Origin: Planctomycetales bacterium
Lineage (GTDB): Bacteria > Planctomycetota > Phycisphaerae > SM23-33
DNA: 7,488 bases
NCBI GenBank assembly: GCA_030592655.1
Contig: JAUVIQ010000156.1
Location: 1 to 7,488 of the forward strand
Direction: 5' to 3'
Each line of letters begins with the position of its first letter. The first letter of the stretch is position 1. This document shows, piece by piece, positions 1 to 7,271 of the stretch. A program made the position numbers and the translations under genes. Under the pieces are notes generated by a model, which saw only the letters and a program-made list of their open reading frames with translations, had not been told where the DNA came from and ran no database searches.

Positions 1-530
1 AGGTTGAGCGTGAATATGAAGCCATCGGCGAGATGTGCCTCGAAGCCGGTGCGATTGAGGTGTACGTGGCTGATAATTTCACGACGAGCGAGCGGATATG
101 GAAGGTTCGTCGGAACATAGCCGAGGCGTTCAAGGTCGTCTCGCCGCACCAGAGCCTTGAGGACATTGTCGTCCCGATAGCCGAGATTGCGAAGATGGTG
201 GCGGGCCTGGCGGAACTGTCGAGAAAATATGATTGCCCGGTTCCATGCTACGGCCACGCCGGGGACGGAAACCTTCACGCCACGCCGGTAATGAATCCCG
301 ATTGGTCGGTCGAGAAATGGGACAGCACGCTGCCGGAGATACTGACCGATATGTACGAACTGACGGCTGAACTTGGCGGGACGATCAGCGGCGAGCACGG
401 AATCGGGCATAAGAGGAAAAAGTATATGTCCATGGTCGTATCGGCTGACTATCTCGATATGCTGCGGTCCGTCAAGCGTGCGCTGGACCCGAACAACATT
501 CTCAACCCGGGCAAGATATTCGATGTATGA
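1..530 (+). CDS. glcD: FAD-linked oxidase, GlcD-type (C-terminal part, 5' truncated by window)
   Basis: This is the last 175 codons of a flavoprotein oxidoreductase of the glycolate oxidase GlcD / D-lactate dehydrogenase family, which oxidises 2-hydroxy acids such as glycolate or D-lactate to 2-oxo acids. The reading frame is open from base 3, so the gene starts outside the window; the first ATG at 33 is internal. Only the FAD-oxidase C-terminal domain is present. Family hallmarks visible are GHAGDGNLH (252-278), which carries conserved histidines of the substrate/metal site, EHGIG (393-407), and the closing DPNNILNPGK (486-515), typical of the extreme C-terminus of this family. The FAD-binding N-terminal domain that would confirm the subfamily is not visible, so glycolate versus D-lactate (or another 2-hydroxy acid) cannot be resolved. 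It is separated from the next gene by 115 bp, so it probably ends its own transcription unit. The family call is firm; the gene symbol is tentative. Confidence 0.9.
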   Translation, partial: VEREYEAIGEMCLEAGAIEVYVADNFTTSERIWKVRRNIAEAFKVVSPHQSLEDIVVPIAEIAKMVAGLAELSRKYDCPVPCYGHAGDGNLHATPVMNPDWSVEKWDSTLPEILTDMYELTAELGGTISGEHGIGHKRKKYMSMVVSADYLDMLRSVKRALDPNNILNPGKIFDV

Positions 531-557
531 GCACTTCCGCCGGAACCACTACGGCGA

Positions 558-587
558 TTGACCGGTTAAAGCAATGTAAGATAGTAT
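558..587 (+). promoter_or_regulatory. Possible sigma70-type promoter for the large exported protein
   Basis: TTGACC at 558-563 resembles a -35 box (5 of 6). TAGTAT at 582-587 resembles a -10 box (4 of 6), with an 18-bp spacer. The site lies in the only sizeable gap before the 646 gene and would give a leader of roughly 50 nt. The match is by eye only, and planctomycete promoters are poorly defined, so this is a candidate. Confidence 0.3.
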
Positions 588-612
588 CCCGTGCCAAAGT
601 TGGAACGGTCAA
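558..612. repeat. Cluster of three TTRACCG half-sites, possible operator
   Basis: TTGACCGGTTAA at 558-569 is a near-perfect palindrome (only the third pair fails). A further exact inverted copy of its left half, CGGTCAA, lies at 606-612. The palindrome overlaps the proposed -35 box, where a repressor could act, and the outlying half-site is downstream of the proposed -10. Alternatively the two 7-bp arms could pair in DNA or RNA across a 41-nt loop. The motif is short enough for chance to be possible. Confidence 0.25.
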
Positions 613-632
613 ATGTAACACTGAAATCAAAC

Positions 633-637
633 AGGAG
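633..637 (+). promoter_or_regulatory. Ribosome binding site that fixes the GTG start at 646
   Basis: AGGAG lies 8 nt upstream of the GTG at 646-648. The GTG begins a basic-then-hydrophobic signal sequence, whereas starting at the next in-frame ATG (685) would remove the basic N-region. This supports GTG as the true start. Confidence 0.7.
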
Positions 638-645
638 ATAAAACC

Positions 646-3600
646 GTGCAAAGAACAGGTAAATCCCGAAGCGTCCGGTTGATTATGTCGGTTTTGCCTG
701 CCTTTATGTGTGTCGCGTTTTCGGCATCGTGCTCGGTCGCGGCCGAGGATGGCCTTGTCGCGCACTGGAAATTCGATGATGCCAGAGGCGATAAACTTAC
801 CGATTCCTCCGGCAACGGCAATCACGGAAAAATCCACGGCCCAAAGTGGGGCAAGGGAATATCCGGCGGGGCATTGGAGTTTGACGGCGTTGATGACTTC
901 GTGGTTATTCCCAAATCCGTCAGCCTGGACAGCGCGAACAGGCAGATAACCGTCTCGGCGTGGATAAAAACTCCCCTGGAGGCCAGACACACGATATTAG
1001 GAAGGATGCTCTACGAAGGCCGAGCCAATGATCGCAGCATGTTGCTGGAGGTAAGAGGCGAGAAAAAGGTGGCGAGTTTCGCCGTCTCGCCCGGTGGGAT
1101 GAAAAGCATATGGTGCACCGCTTCCGATCCGGTTGTGCCCAAGGATGAATGGGTGCACGTCGTCGGCGTCTCCAACGGAAGGACAATGAGTCTCTTTGTT
1201 AACGGCAGGCAGTGCGCCTCACGGGATGATGCGCCTTACAGAGTTTTCGCCGCTAAGAGCGATCTGTACATCGGAATCTGGCGCTATGGAAAGGACAAAT
1301 CGAGTGGGCCTTTCAAAGGATTAATCGACGAGGTGAAAATCTACAGCCGGGCCATGAACGCCGACGAAGTGCTCAAGGTCTATGCCGACTTCGGCCCGAA
1401 GGGTAAGGTCTCCGGCAAGGTTACGGACGCAAAAGGCAAGACTATAAAGCAGGCAATAGTGCACATAGGGCTTTTTTGTGCGAATACGGGTGCGGATGGA
1501 ACCTACAGCCTGGAAGTACCGCCCGGAAAATACAAATTGCAAGCATTCAAGGCTGGTTACACAAGACAACTGATAGATGTGCAAGTAGAAAAAGACAAGA
1601 CGACGATGGCGGCCACGGTCAGCATGACAGAAGACAAGGTAAAGCCGGAGATTTCCAATATCAGCGTGTGGGGTCCCACCAGTTCCGTCGCGGTTGTCGA
1701 GTGGGAAACAAACGAACCCTGCGCTGGGGATGTAGTATGCAGGCTGTCCCCGAGGACACGCGACAAAGCGCTGATAGTTAGAGACGCCCCCTATACAAAA
1801 TCGCATCGTGTCATCCTGTCGGGACTCAAGCCTGAGACGAAATATCGCTTCTGGATTTTAAACCATGATCTGGCAGGGAATGGGGTCCAGAGCAAGGAGT
1901 CCACTTTCACTACGTCTTTGGACCATGCGGAGAAGGGTCTGGTTGCTTATTGGAAATTCGATGCCGGTAAGGGCGCCATGATTTTTGACGCTTCGGGCAA
2001 TCAGAACCACGGCTATATTCACGGAAACGCCGCCTGGTCCAAAGGAAGAGTCGGCGGCGGGCTGCGGCTGGACGGCAAAGATGATTACGTGCGTATCCCC
2101 AAATGCGCCAGTCTGGACAGCGCAAATAAAGAGATAACCCTGACGGCGTGGATAAAAACCCCCCTGACCCAAAGAAGCACGATATTCGGAAGATTCTTCT
2201 ATTACAGAAAAGCCATGGGCCAGCGCAGCGTGCAGATGGACATCAATTCAGCCAAAGGGGCAGTGAATTTCGCCCTGTCTCCCGACGGGCGGAGTAGTTC
2301 ATGGTGCTCATCTTCCGCCCAGGTTATACCCAAGGACGAATGGGTGCATGTAGCGGCTGTCTCCGACGGGAAGATAATGAATACCTATGTGAACGGGCGC
2401 AAGGACATCTTTACAGCCATTTCTCCTGCGGGGGGGATACATCCCTCGGAATTGGACCTGTATATCGGTGCCTGGTATGCAAATGGTAAGTTTGGCTGTT
2501 TGTTTGACGGGATAATCGACGAGGCGAGGATTTATTCCCGTGCGCTGAGCGAGGCCGAGATTCTCAAGGTCTATGCCGACGGTTGTCCGAAAGGAATGAT
2601 TTCCGGCGAGGTCGCGGATACCGACGGAAGGCCAGTAGTGAATGCGAAAATTTCATGGGGGCAATTTTCAACGGTTTCCGGGAAGAATGGAGCATATGAC
2701 ATTACGGTTCCTGTCGGCTCTTACAAGGTGATGGTTACAAGGAAAGGTTACAAAAGTGTAGTTGCGAATTACATTGTATCGGAAGGCAAAGCCGCGAAGG
2801 GCCGGATCGTGTTGACCAAAGACGACACAGGTCCGAAGATTTTGAAGATGAACACCGGCAAGACCGCCAATTACACCGCGCTTATCGAGTGGGAGACCGA
2901 CGAAAGGGCAATCAGCACAGTTAGTTACGGAACTTCCGCCGGTAAATTCACATCGAAGGCGAAAGAGCCGTCCGGCGTGAAATATCACCGTGTTCTTCTT
3001 ACAGGCCTGAAACCGGCGACGAAATATCACTTCGCAGTTGAGTGTACGGACGAAGCCGGGAATACGACAAAGAGCAAGGATTTCAGTTTCACGACGAAGA
3101 AATTGCCCGAAACGATCACCTGGAGCACCAAGCCGGGTCCGCGAGACAAGAATATCGGTCCGGACGTTCCACTGGGGTCGGGCAAACTGGCCAACAGGAT
3201 AACCGTCAAGGGTTTCACGACCGCCGACGTGCAGGCAGCCTGCGACAAGGCTGCGGCTGACGGCGTGCCGGTCGTTTATCTGCCTGCGGGTAAATATGTT
3301 ATCAAGGGTGTCAACATCCCCGCCGGCCTGACGCTGCTGGGGGCGGGGTCGAAGACCTACATTTCATCGGTAAAGAACGGTCAGATATTCCAGGCCATCG
3401 GCGACGGCGTGAGATTGACCCGGATGAAACTCTACGGAATGAACCCCACGTTCGCGAATGTAAGCGACAGCTGCTGCCTGCGGGCATTCAACGTCAAAAA
3501 CATCCGCGTTGACCACTGCGAAGTTATGGCCTTCGCACGGGCTTTGTACTTCGGCAAAGGCGCAATCGGACAGGTGGACCATTGCATCATTCATCACAAC

Positions 3601-4158
3601 TGCTGGAGCGGCCTGGGATATGGGGTGATCTCCGTCAATGACGGTACGATGGTCCTGATATGCGATAACATCTGCCATTCCAACCGCCACACGGTTACCT
3701 CGAATTACGGAACCGCCCATTATATGTTCCGATACAACCACGTTCTTGATGTCAAGGATTGCGCCAAGGGAGATAATCTCAGCCAGTGTGACGTACACCC
3801 CGCTACGACCGACGACGGCGCCTTCGTCGTGGAGTATAACATCTTTGAAAACTGCAAGGGCGCACTGGGCTGCTGGAGAGGCCGGGGCGTCGTTCGCGGA
3901 AACGTCTTCCGCAACCTCTATTACGCTATCTATGTAACCTCAAAGGTGCCGCACGAAGTCAATAACAACACGTTTGAAAAGGTAAGAAACTCATACTTCA
4001 AAGGAGGTGTCATTTCCGGCGAGTGCAAAATACCCCGCCCGATAGACGTCCCTCACATGCTGGAGATGGACGTAACGGGCGTTATCCAGATTTTCGAGAA
4101 GGACACGACCACCTATTACACCGGTTCGGGCAAAGCGCCTCGGAATAAAATTCGCTGA
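646..4158 (+). CDS. Exported multidomain protein: two LamG/CpD-like/FnIII modules plus cysteine-rich beta-helix
   Basis: This 1170-residue protein starts with GTG behind a good ribosome binding site. Residues 1-33 form a signal peptide: a basic start, a hydrophobic core around 12-25, and a likely cut after SVAA. The domain order is LamG-like jelly roll (36-248), carboxypeptidase-regulatory-like beta sandwich (253-330), fibronectin type III (334-424), second LamG (431-645), second regulatory-like domain (649-726), second FnIII (728-817), then a right-handed parallel beta-helix (about 851-1170). The helix begins like pectate-lyase-superfamily domains (TTADVQAACDKAAADG, then VVYLPAGKY). LamG and FnIII modules usually bind or space out surface carbohydrate, and beta-helices of this kind often cleave acidic polysaccharides. 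A secreted or surface polysaccharide-binding or lyase role is therefore inferred, not shown. R1014-H1015 and H1051 sit in conserved-looking segments and could be functional. No C-terminal anchor, PEP-CTERM or sortase signal is visible. Its stop lies 10 bp from the next gene, so read-through is likely. Confidence 0.85.
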   Translation: MQRTGKSRSVRLIMSVLPAFMCVAFSASCSVAAEDGLVAHWKFDDARGDKLTDSSGNGNHGKIHGPKWGKGISGGALEFDGVDDFVVIPKSVSLDSANRQITVSAWIKTPLEARHTILGRMLYEGRANDRSMLLEVRGEKKVASFAVSPGGMKSIWCTASDPVVPKDEWVHVVGVSNGRTMSLFVNGRQCASRDDAPYRVFAAKSDLYIGIWRYGKDKSSGPFKGLIDEVKIYSRAMNADEVLKVYADFGPKGKVSGKVTDAKGKTIKQAIVHIGLFCANTGADGTYSLEVPPGKYKLQAFKAGYTRQLIDVQVEKDKTTMAATVSMTEDKVKPEISNISVWGPTSSVAVVEWETNEPCAGDVVCRLSPRTRDKALIVRDAPYTKSHRVILSGLKPETKYRFWILNHDLAGNGVQSKESTFTTSLDHAEKGLVAYWKFDAGKGAMIFDASGNQNHGYIHGNAAWSKGRVGGGLRLDGKDDYVRIPKCASLDSANKEITLTAWIKTPLTQRSTIFGRFFYYRKAMGQRSVQMDINSAKGAVNFALSPDGRSSSWCSSSAQVIPKDEWVHVAAVSDGKIMNTYVNGRKDIFTAISPAGGIHPSELDLYIGAWYANGKFGCLFDGIIDEARIYSRALSEAEILKVYADGCPKGMISGEVADTDGRPVVNAKISWGQFSTVSGKNGAYDITVPVGSYKVMVTRKGYKSVVANYIVSEGKAAKGRIVLTKDDTGPKILKMNTGKTANYTALIEWETDERAISTVSYGTSAGKFTSKAKEPSGVKYHRVLLTGLKPATKYHFAVECTDEAGNTTKSKDFSFTTKKLPETITWSTKPGPRDKNIGPDVPLGSGKLANRITVKGFTTADVQAACDKAAADGVPVVYLPAGKYVIKGVNIPAGLTLLGAGSKTYISSVKNGQIFQAIGDGVRLTRMKLYGMNPTFANVSDSCCLRAFNVKNIRVDHCEVMAFARALYFGKGAIGQVDHCIIHHNCWSGLGYGVISVNDGTMVLICDNICHSNRHTVTSNYGTAHYMFRYNHVLDVKDCAKGDNLSQCDVHPATTDDGAFVVEYNIFENCKGALGCWRGRGVVRGNVFRNLYYAIYVTSKVPHEVNNNTFEKVRNSYFKGGVISGECKIPRPIDVPHMLEMDVTGVIQIFEKDTTTYYTGSGKAPRNKIR
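751..3096 (+). repeat. Internal tandem duplication of a ~395-codon LamG/CpD-like/FnIII module
   Basis: Residues 36-424 (751-1917) and 431-817 (1936-3096) have the same domain order and a period of 395 codons (1185 bp). Matching landmarks include GLVAHWKFD against GLVAYWKFD, SLDSAN in both, AWIKTPL in both, PKDEWVHV in both, IYSRA in both and KVYAD in both. Identity is high in the LamG parts but much lower in the regulatory-like and FnIII parts, which indicates an old duplication with unequal constraint. Confidence 0.85.
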
Positions 4159-4162
4159 AGGA
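4157..4162 (+). promoter_or_regulatory. Ribosome binding site of the aminotransferase, overlapping the upstream stop codon
   Basis: GAAGGA lies 6 nt before the ATG at 4169 and shares bases with the TGA stop (4156-4158) of the large exported protein. Ribosomes finishing the upstream gene would end directly on this site, which suggests the two genes can be co-translated. Confidence 0.6.
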
Positions 4163-4168
4163 TAATTA

Positions 4169-5335
4169 ATGAATTGGGAAAAATCAGATCGTTTGAAGGC
4201 GTTGCCGCCTTATTTGTTTGTTGAGATTGATAAGGCGAAGCGCGAAGCCATTGCTGCGGGGCGCGATGTGATTAATCTGGGCGTGGGCGACCCGGATCGG
4301 CCTACGTTCGAGTTTATCGTCGAAGCCATGCGAAAAGTCGTCGGCGACCCTGCCAATCATTGCTATCCGTTCGACGAAGGCGTGCCGCAGTTTCGCCGTG
4401 CGGCGGCAGAGTTTATGCTGAAACGCTACAGCGTGGAACTCGACCCGACTGCCGAGATTATCACGTCCATCGGCTCGAAGGACGCTATCGCGCATCTTCC
4501 TCTGGCGGTGGTCAATCCCGGCGAGGTCGTCCTTATCCCGCGCCCGGGGTATCCGGTTTATAACTCGGCTTCGGTTTTTGCCGGGGCTGAACCGCATTAT
4601 CTGAACCTCACAGCCGAGGGCGACTGGTTACCCGATATCAATGCTATCGACGAGGCAATAGTCCAAAAAGCCAAGATGATTTACGTCAATTACCCCAACA
4701 ACCCGACCGCCGCCGGGGCTGATCTGGCCTGGTACGAAAAACTCATCGCCTGGGCCAAAGCCAACGAGATAATCGTGGCTGCTGACGCTGCCTATAACGA
4801 GGTTTATTTCGAGACGCCCCCACCGAGCATCCTCCAGGTTGCCGGCGCGAAAGACGTGGCTGTTGAGTTTCACTCGCTTTCCAAGACGTTTAATATGAAC
4901 GGATGGCGGATAGGATGGGTGGCGGGTAACGCCGATGTCATCGCCGCACTTGCAGCGGTGAAGGGCAACGTCGATTCCGGGCAGTTCAATGCCGTCCAGT
5001 GGGCTGGCGTGGCGGCATTGGAAGGGTCCGAGCGGGAAGAAATCCTCCAGCAGCGAAAACTTTATCAGGACCGGCGGGATGTGCTGTGCGCGGGTCTGAC
5101 GAAGTTGGGATATGAGGTTTCGCCGCCGGCTGCGACGTTCTATGTCTGGTGCCGATGCCCCGACGAGGTCGATTCGATGACCTTCGCCAGGCGATGCCTG
5201 GCTGAAGCCGACGTCGTGTTCATTCCGGGAATCGGGTTTGGTCCGACCGGTGAGGGTTATTTCCGGGCGGCGCTGACCGTAGAAGTCGAGCGAATTGAAG
5301 AGGTCGTCGAACGCTTGGGGAAACTTTCCTGGTGA
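4169..5335 (+). CDS. dapL: LL-diaminopimelate aminotransferase-like class I/II PLP enzyme
   Basis: This 388-residue fold-type I PLP aminotransferase is of usual family length. Visible motifs are NLGVGDPDRPT (36-46), the SKD cofactor-phosphate segment (103-105), RPGYP (125-129), YPNNPT (175-180), the pyridine-nitrogen Asp206 followed by Tyr209, the Schiff-base Lys239 in FHSLSKTFNMNGWRIGW, and Arg366, expected to bind the substrate alpha-carboxylate. The N-terminal SDRLKALPPYLF and the EFHSLSKT segment resemble the DapL group, which makes LL-diaminopimelate from tetrahydrodipicolinate and glutamate in one step for lysine and peptidoglycan. Related aspartate or alanine aminotransferases share most of these motifs, so the substrate is not certain. 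The start has a strong ribosome binding site 6 nt upstream. Its last codons overlap folK by 4 nt (GTGA), making it the first gene of a four-gene coupled run. It is cytoplasmic. Confidence 0.78.
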   Translation: MNWEKSDRLKALPPYLFVEIDKAKREAIAAGRDVINLGVGDPDRPTFEFIVEAMRKVVGDPANHCYPFDEGVPQFRRAAAEFMLKRYSVELDPTAEIITSIGSKDAIAHLPLAVVNPGEVVLIPRPGYPVYNSASVFAGAEPHYLNLTAEGDWLPDINAIDEAIVQKAKMIYVNYPNNPTAAGADLAWYEKLIAWAKANEIIVAADAAYNEVYFETPPPSILQVAGAKDVAVEFHSLSKTFNMNGWRIGWVAGNADVIAALAAVKGNVDSGQFNAVQWAGVAALEGSEREEILQQRKLYQDRRDVLCAGLTKLGYEVSPPAATFYVWCRCPDEVDSMTFARRCLAEADVVFIPGIGFGPTGEGYFRAALTVEVERIEEVVERLGKLSW

Positions 5336-5805
5336 ACCACGTCGCCTACATTGGTCTTGGCGGGAACATTGAGCCTCGGGCCCAGACGCTCATGCGGGCG
5401 CTGAAACTGCTGAACGGGCGCGACGGCGTATCTGTCCGCCAGGTAAGCAATTTTATTCAGACCGAGCCGGTCGGAGGCCCGCCGGAACAGATTAAGTATA
5501 TAAACGCAGCGGCAATGCTGATTACCGACCTTGAGCCGGAAGATATGCTGATTGTCATGCAGGAAATCGAGGCCGAACTCGGACGGGACCGCAAAGCCGA
5601 ACAACGATGGGGGCCAAGGACTTGCGACCTGGACATGCTGATGTTCGACGATGTGGTTCGCCAAAGCGAAAAATTGACACTTCCGCATCCGCGAATGCAC
5701 GAACGGTTATTCGTCCTCGAACCACTCGCGCAGATAGCCGGGAAAGTCGTCCATCCGGTACTGCATAAGACAGTCGCTGAATTGCTGGTGGTGATAAGAA
5801 GATGA
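5332..5805 (+). CDS. folK: 6-hydroxymethyl-7,8-dihydropterin pyrophosphokinase (HPPK)
   Basis: FolK transfers pyrophosphate from ATP to 6-hydroxymethyl-7,8-dihydropterin, the step before dihydropteroate synthase in folate synthesis. The 157-residue protein has the normal length and opens with YIGLGGNIEPR (6-16). The family signature RWGPRTCDLDMLM (92-104) is intact, including the two Mg-binding aspartates D99 and D101 and the arginines that bind ATP. HPRMHERLFVLEPL (119-132) is the conserved C-terminal block. The start is GTG at 5332, which shares GTGA with the aminotransferase stop; GGGGA at 5317-5321 is a serviceable ribosome binding site. The stop overlaps the next start (ATGA), so translation is probably coupled in both directions. 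No folP, folB or other folate gene is visible in the window. Confidence 0.95.
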   Translation: MNHVAYIGLGGNIEPRAQTLMRALKLLNGRDGVSVRQVSNFIQTEPVGGPPEQIKYINAAAMLITDLEPEDMLIVMQEIEAELGRDRKAEQRWGPRTCDLDMLMFDDVVRQSEKLTLPHPRMHERLFVLEPLAQIAGKVVHPVLHKTVAELLVVIRR

Positions 5806-6395
5806 GCGTCCTATTAATCAGCATTATCGGTCCGCCTGCCGTTGGTAAGACAACGCTGGCTGAAACGCTGGCGGCGGAACTGCCGGCAAGGATTATTTAC
5901 GAGGATTACGCGGGCAACCCGTTCCTTGCCGATTTCTTCCTTGGTCGGCGCGAGTTCGCCCTGCCCGCGCAGTTCTATTTCCTGTTCTCGCGCCTGGGAC
6001 AGTTGAATCCGGCTGCGATGACGGACGATGAGACGGTTGTCAGCGATTACGGCTTTTGCCAGGACGCCGTATATGCAGCAGAGAATTTGTCGAAAGACGA
6101 TTTGGCGGTTTATCATCGTCTGGCAGGGGCGGTGGGCGAAATGGTCAAGTCGCCGGACGTTTTGATTCATTTGGACGGGGCTGAAGATATACTGTTGGAG
6201 CGTATTGCCCGTCGAGGTCGGCGTTACGAAAAGGTTTTCAGCGCTGATTTTCTCGCCCGGATGCGCGAGGCATACCGGGAAATTGTCCCAGCCGCCGATT
6301 GCCCGGTAATAAACATCGACGTCGGCGAGGTTGATTTGCGCCAAGAGTCATCGCGGATTCAGTTGTTTAGTGACATTCGGGAGCATTTGCCATGA
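5802..6395 (+). CDS. Deoxynucleoside kinase family protein
   Basis: This 197-residue P-loop kinase resembles the dNK/deoxyguanosine-deoxyadenosine kinase family, which phosphorylates deoxynucleosides in salvage. The Walker A loop is GPPAVGKTT (10-18). The likely base-acid Glu34 lies in YEDYAGNPFL (33-42), and Q57 and R64 fit the nucleoside-binding QFYFLFSR stretch. ERIARRGRRYE (133-143) is the arginine-rich lid. The usual (E/D)RS motif appears instead as SDYGFCQDAVYA (81-92): the aspartate is kept as D82, but tyrosine stands where the arginine normally follows. This may be a subfamily trait or may alter substrate use. The start codon overlaps the folK stop (ATGA), and its own stop overlaps panC (ATGA). 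The folK neighbourhood is a recurrent one for such kinases in some bacterial groups (from memory), which supports the call. The substrate (dA, dG, dC or T) cannot be read from the sequence. Confidence 0.85.
   Translation: MSVLLISIIGPPAVGKTTLAETLAAELPARIIYEDYAGNPFLADFFLGRREFALPAQFYFLFSRLGQLNPAAMTDDETVVSDYGFCQDAVYAAENLSKDDLAVYHRLAGAVGEMVKSPDVLIHLDGAEDILLERIARRGRRYEKVFSADFLARMREAYREIVPAADCPVINIDVGEVDLRQESSRIQLFSDIREHLP
6379..6383 (+). promoter_or_regulatory. Ribosome binding site of panC
   Basis: GGGAG lies 8 nt before the ATG at 6392, inside the end of the kinase gene. Together with the 4-nt ATGA overlap it supports this start for panC. Confidence 0.6.
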
Positions 6396-7258
6396 AAGTG
6401 GCGAAAACGATAGACGAAATTCGACGACTTGTCGCCGATGCACGGGTTGGTGGGGCTAGGCTTGTAGGTCTTGTGCCGACGATGGGCGCACTGCACGAAG
6501 GGCATTACAGTTTAATTGACGTCGCCCGCGGCGAATGTGATTTCGTCGTTGTGAGCATCTTCGTCAATCCCACGCAGTTTGCCCCGAACGAGGATTACCG
6601 CAATTACCCGCGTCCGGTCGAGAACGACCTGGCCGGCTGCGAATCACACGGCGTCGATGCGGTTTTCGCTCCGTCGGCCGACGAGATGTACCAGGCTGGT
6701 TTCGCTGCGACCGTCAAAGTTGCCGGACTTACCGAATCGATGGAAGGACGCTGTCGGCCTGGGCATTTCGACGGCGTATGCACGGTCGTCGCCAAACTTT
6801 TCAATATCGTAGGCCCGAACGTAGCCTACTTCGGGGCAAAGGATTACCAGCAGTCAGCCGTTATCCGGAAGATGGTCGCCGATCTTGACATGCCGTTGCG
6901 AATCGCGGTCTGCCCGATTGTCCGTGAGGCTGACGGCTTGGCGATGTCAAGCCGGAATGCCAATCTCGACGATGCCGAACGCATCCAGGCGCCGGTCTTG
7001 CATGAATCGTTGCGACTGGCGGAGCGGCTTATACGCGAAGGCGAAAGGAACGCCGCCAATGTAATTGAGAGCGTCCAGAGCCTTCTGGGCGAGAATGCTC
7101 CGCTTGGCGAGGCCGATTACGTGGCAATAGTCGATCCGGACAGTCTTGCCGCCGTCGAGGAAATCGAAAGCGATGTGGTTGTCGCTCTTGCGGTGAAATT
7201 TCCCTCAGCCAGACTAATTGACAATATGCGTGTGGACGTACCGAAGACGAGTCGGTAG
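6392..7258 (+). CDS. panC: Pantothenate synthetase (pantoate--beta-alanine ligase)
   Basis: PanC condenses D-pantoate with beta-alanine through a pantoyl-adenylate, using ATP and giving AMP, as the last step of pantothenate (coenzyme A precursor) synthesis. The 288-residue length matches the family. All signature blocks are present: PTMGALHEGH (29-38) with the nucleotidyl-transferase HxGH histidines H35 and H38, FVNPTQF (57-63), RPGHFDGV (122-129), FGAKDYQQ (147-154), and the KMSKS-like MSSRN (185-189), followed by the smaller C-terminal domain ending in the typical RLIDNM. It is the last gene of the 4-nt-overlap run with the aminotransferase, folK and the kinase. Pantoate synthesis (PanB) consumes methylene-tetrahydrofolate, so a folate-pantothenate grouping makes metabolic sense, but panB is not in the window. 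A 109-bp gap filled with repeats follows. Confidence 0.97.
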   Translation: MKVAKTIDEIRRLVADARVGGARLVGLVPTMGALHEGHYSLIDVARGECDFVVVSIFVNPTQFAPNEDYRNYPRPVENDLAGCESHGVDAVFAPSADEMYQAGFAATVKVAGLTESMEGRCRPGHFDGVCTVVAKLFNIVGPNVAYFGAKDYQQSAVIRKMVADLDMPLRIAVCPIVREADGLAMSSRNANLDDAERIQAPVLHESLRLAERLIREGERNAANVIESVQSLLGENAPLGEADYVAIVDPDSLAAVEEIESDVVVALAVKFPSARLIDNMRVDVPKTSR

Positions 7259-7271
7259 GATAAGTCGCGCG

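Noticed and set aside
534..558. Terminator after the GlcD-type gene
   Set aside because: Only 4-5 bp GC stems (such as CGCCG/CGGCG) can be drawn, and there is no T-tract.
721..735. Possible lipoprotein signal with the lipid-attached cysteine at residue 29 of the exported protein
   Set aside because: The residues before C29 (F-S-A-S) lack the leucine-like residue needed at -3. A normal signal peptidase I site after SVAA fits better.
502..990. Minus-strand reading frame of 162 codons spanning the 531-645 gap
   Set aside because: Most of it is antisense to the first LamG domain, with low-complexity basic composition and no recognisable domain. The + strand gene there is well supported.
7218..7223. 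Perfect TTGACA -35 box near the end of panC, possibly for lgt
   Set aside because: It encodes part of the conserved RLIDNM segment of PanC, and no -10-like hexamer lies 16-18 bp downstream.
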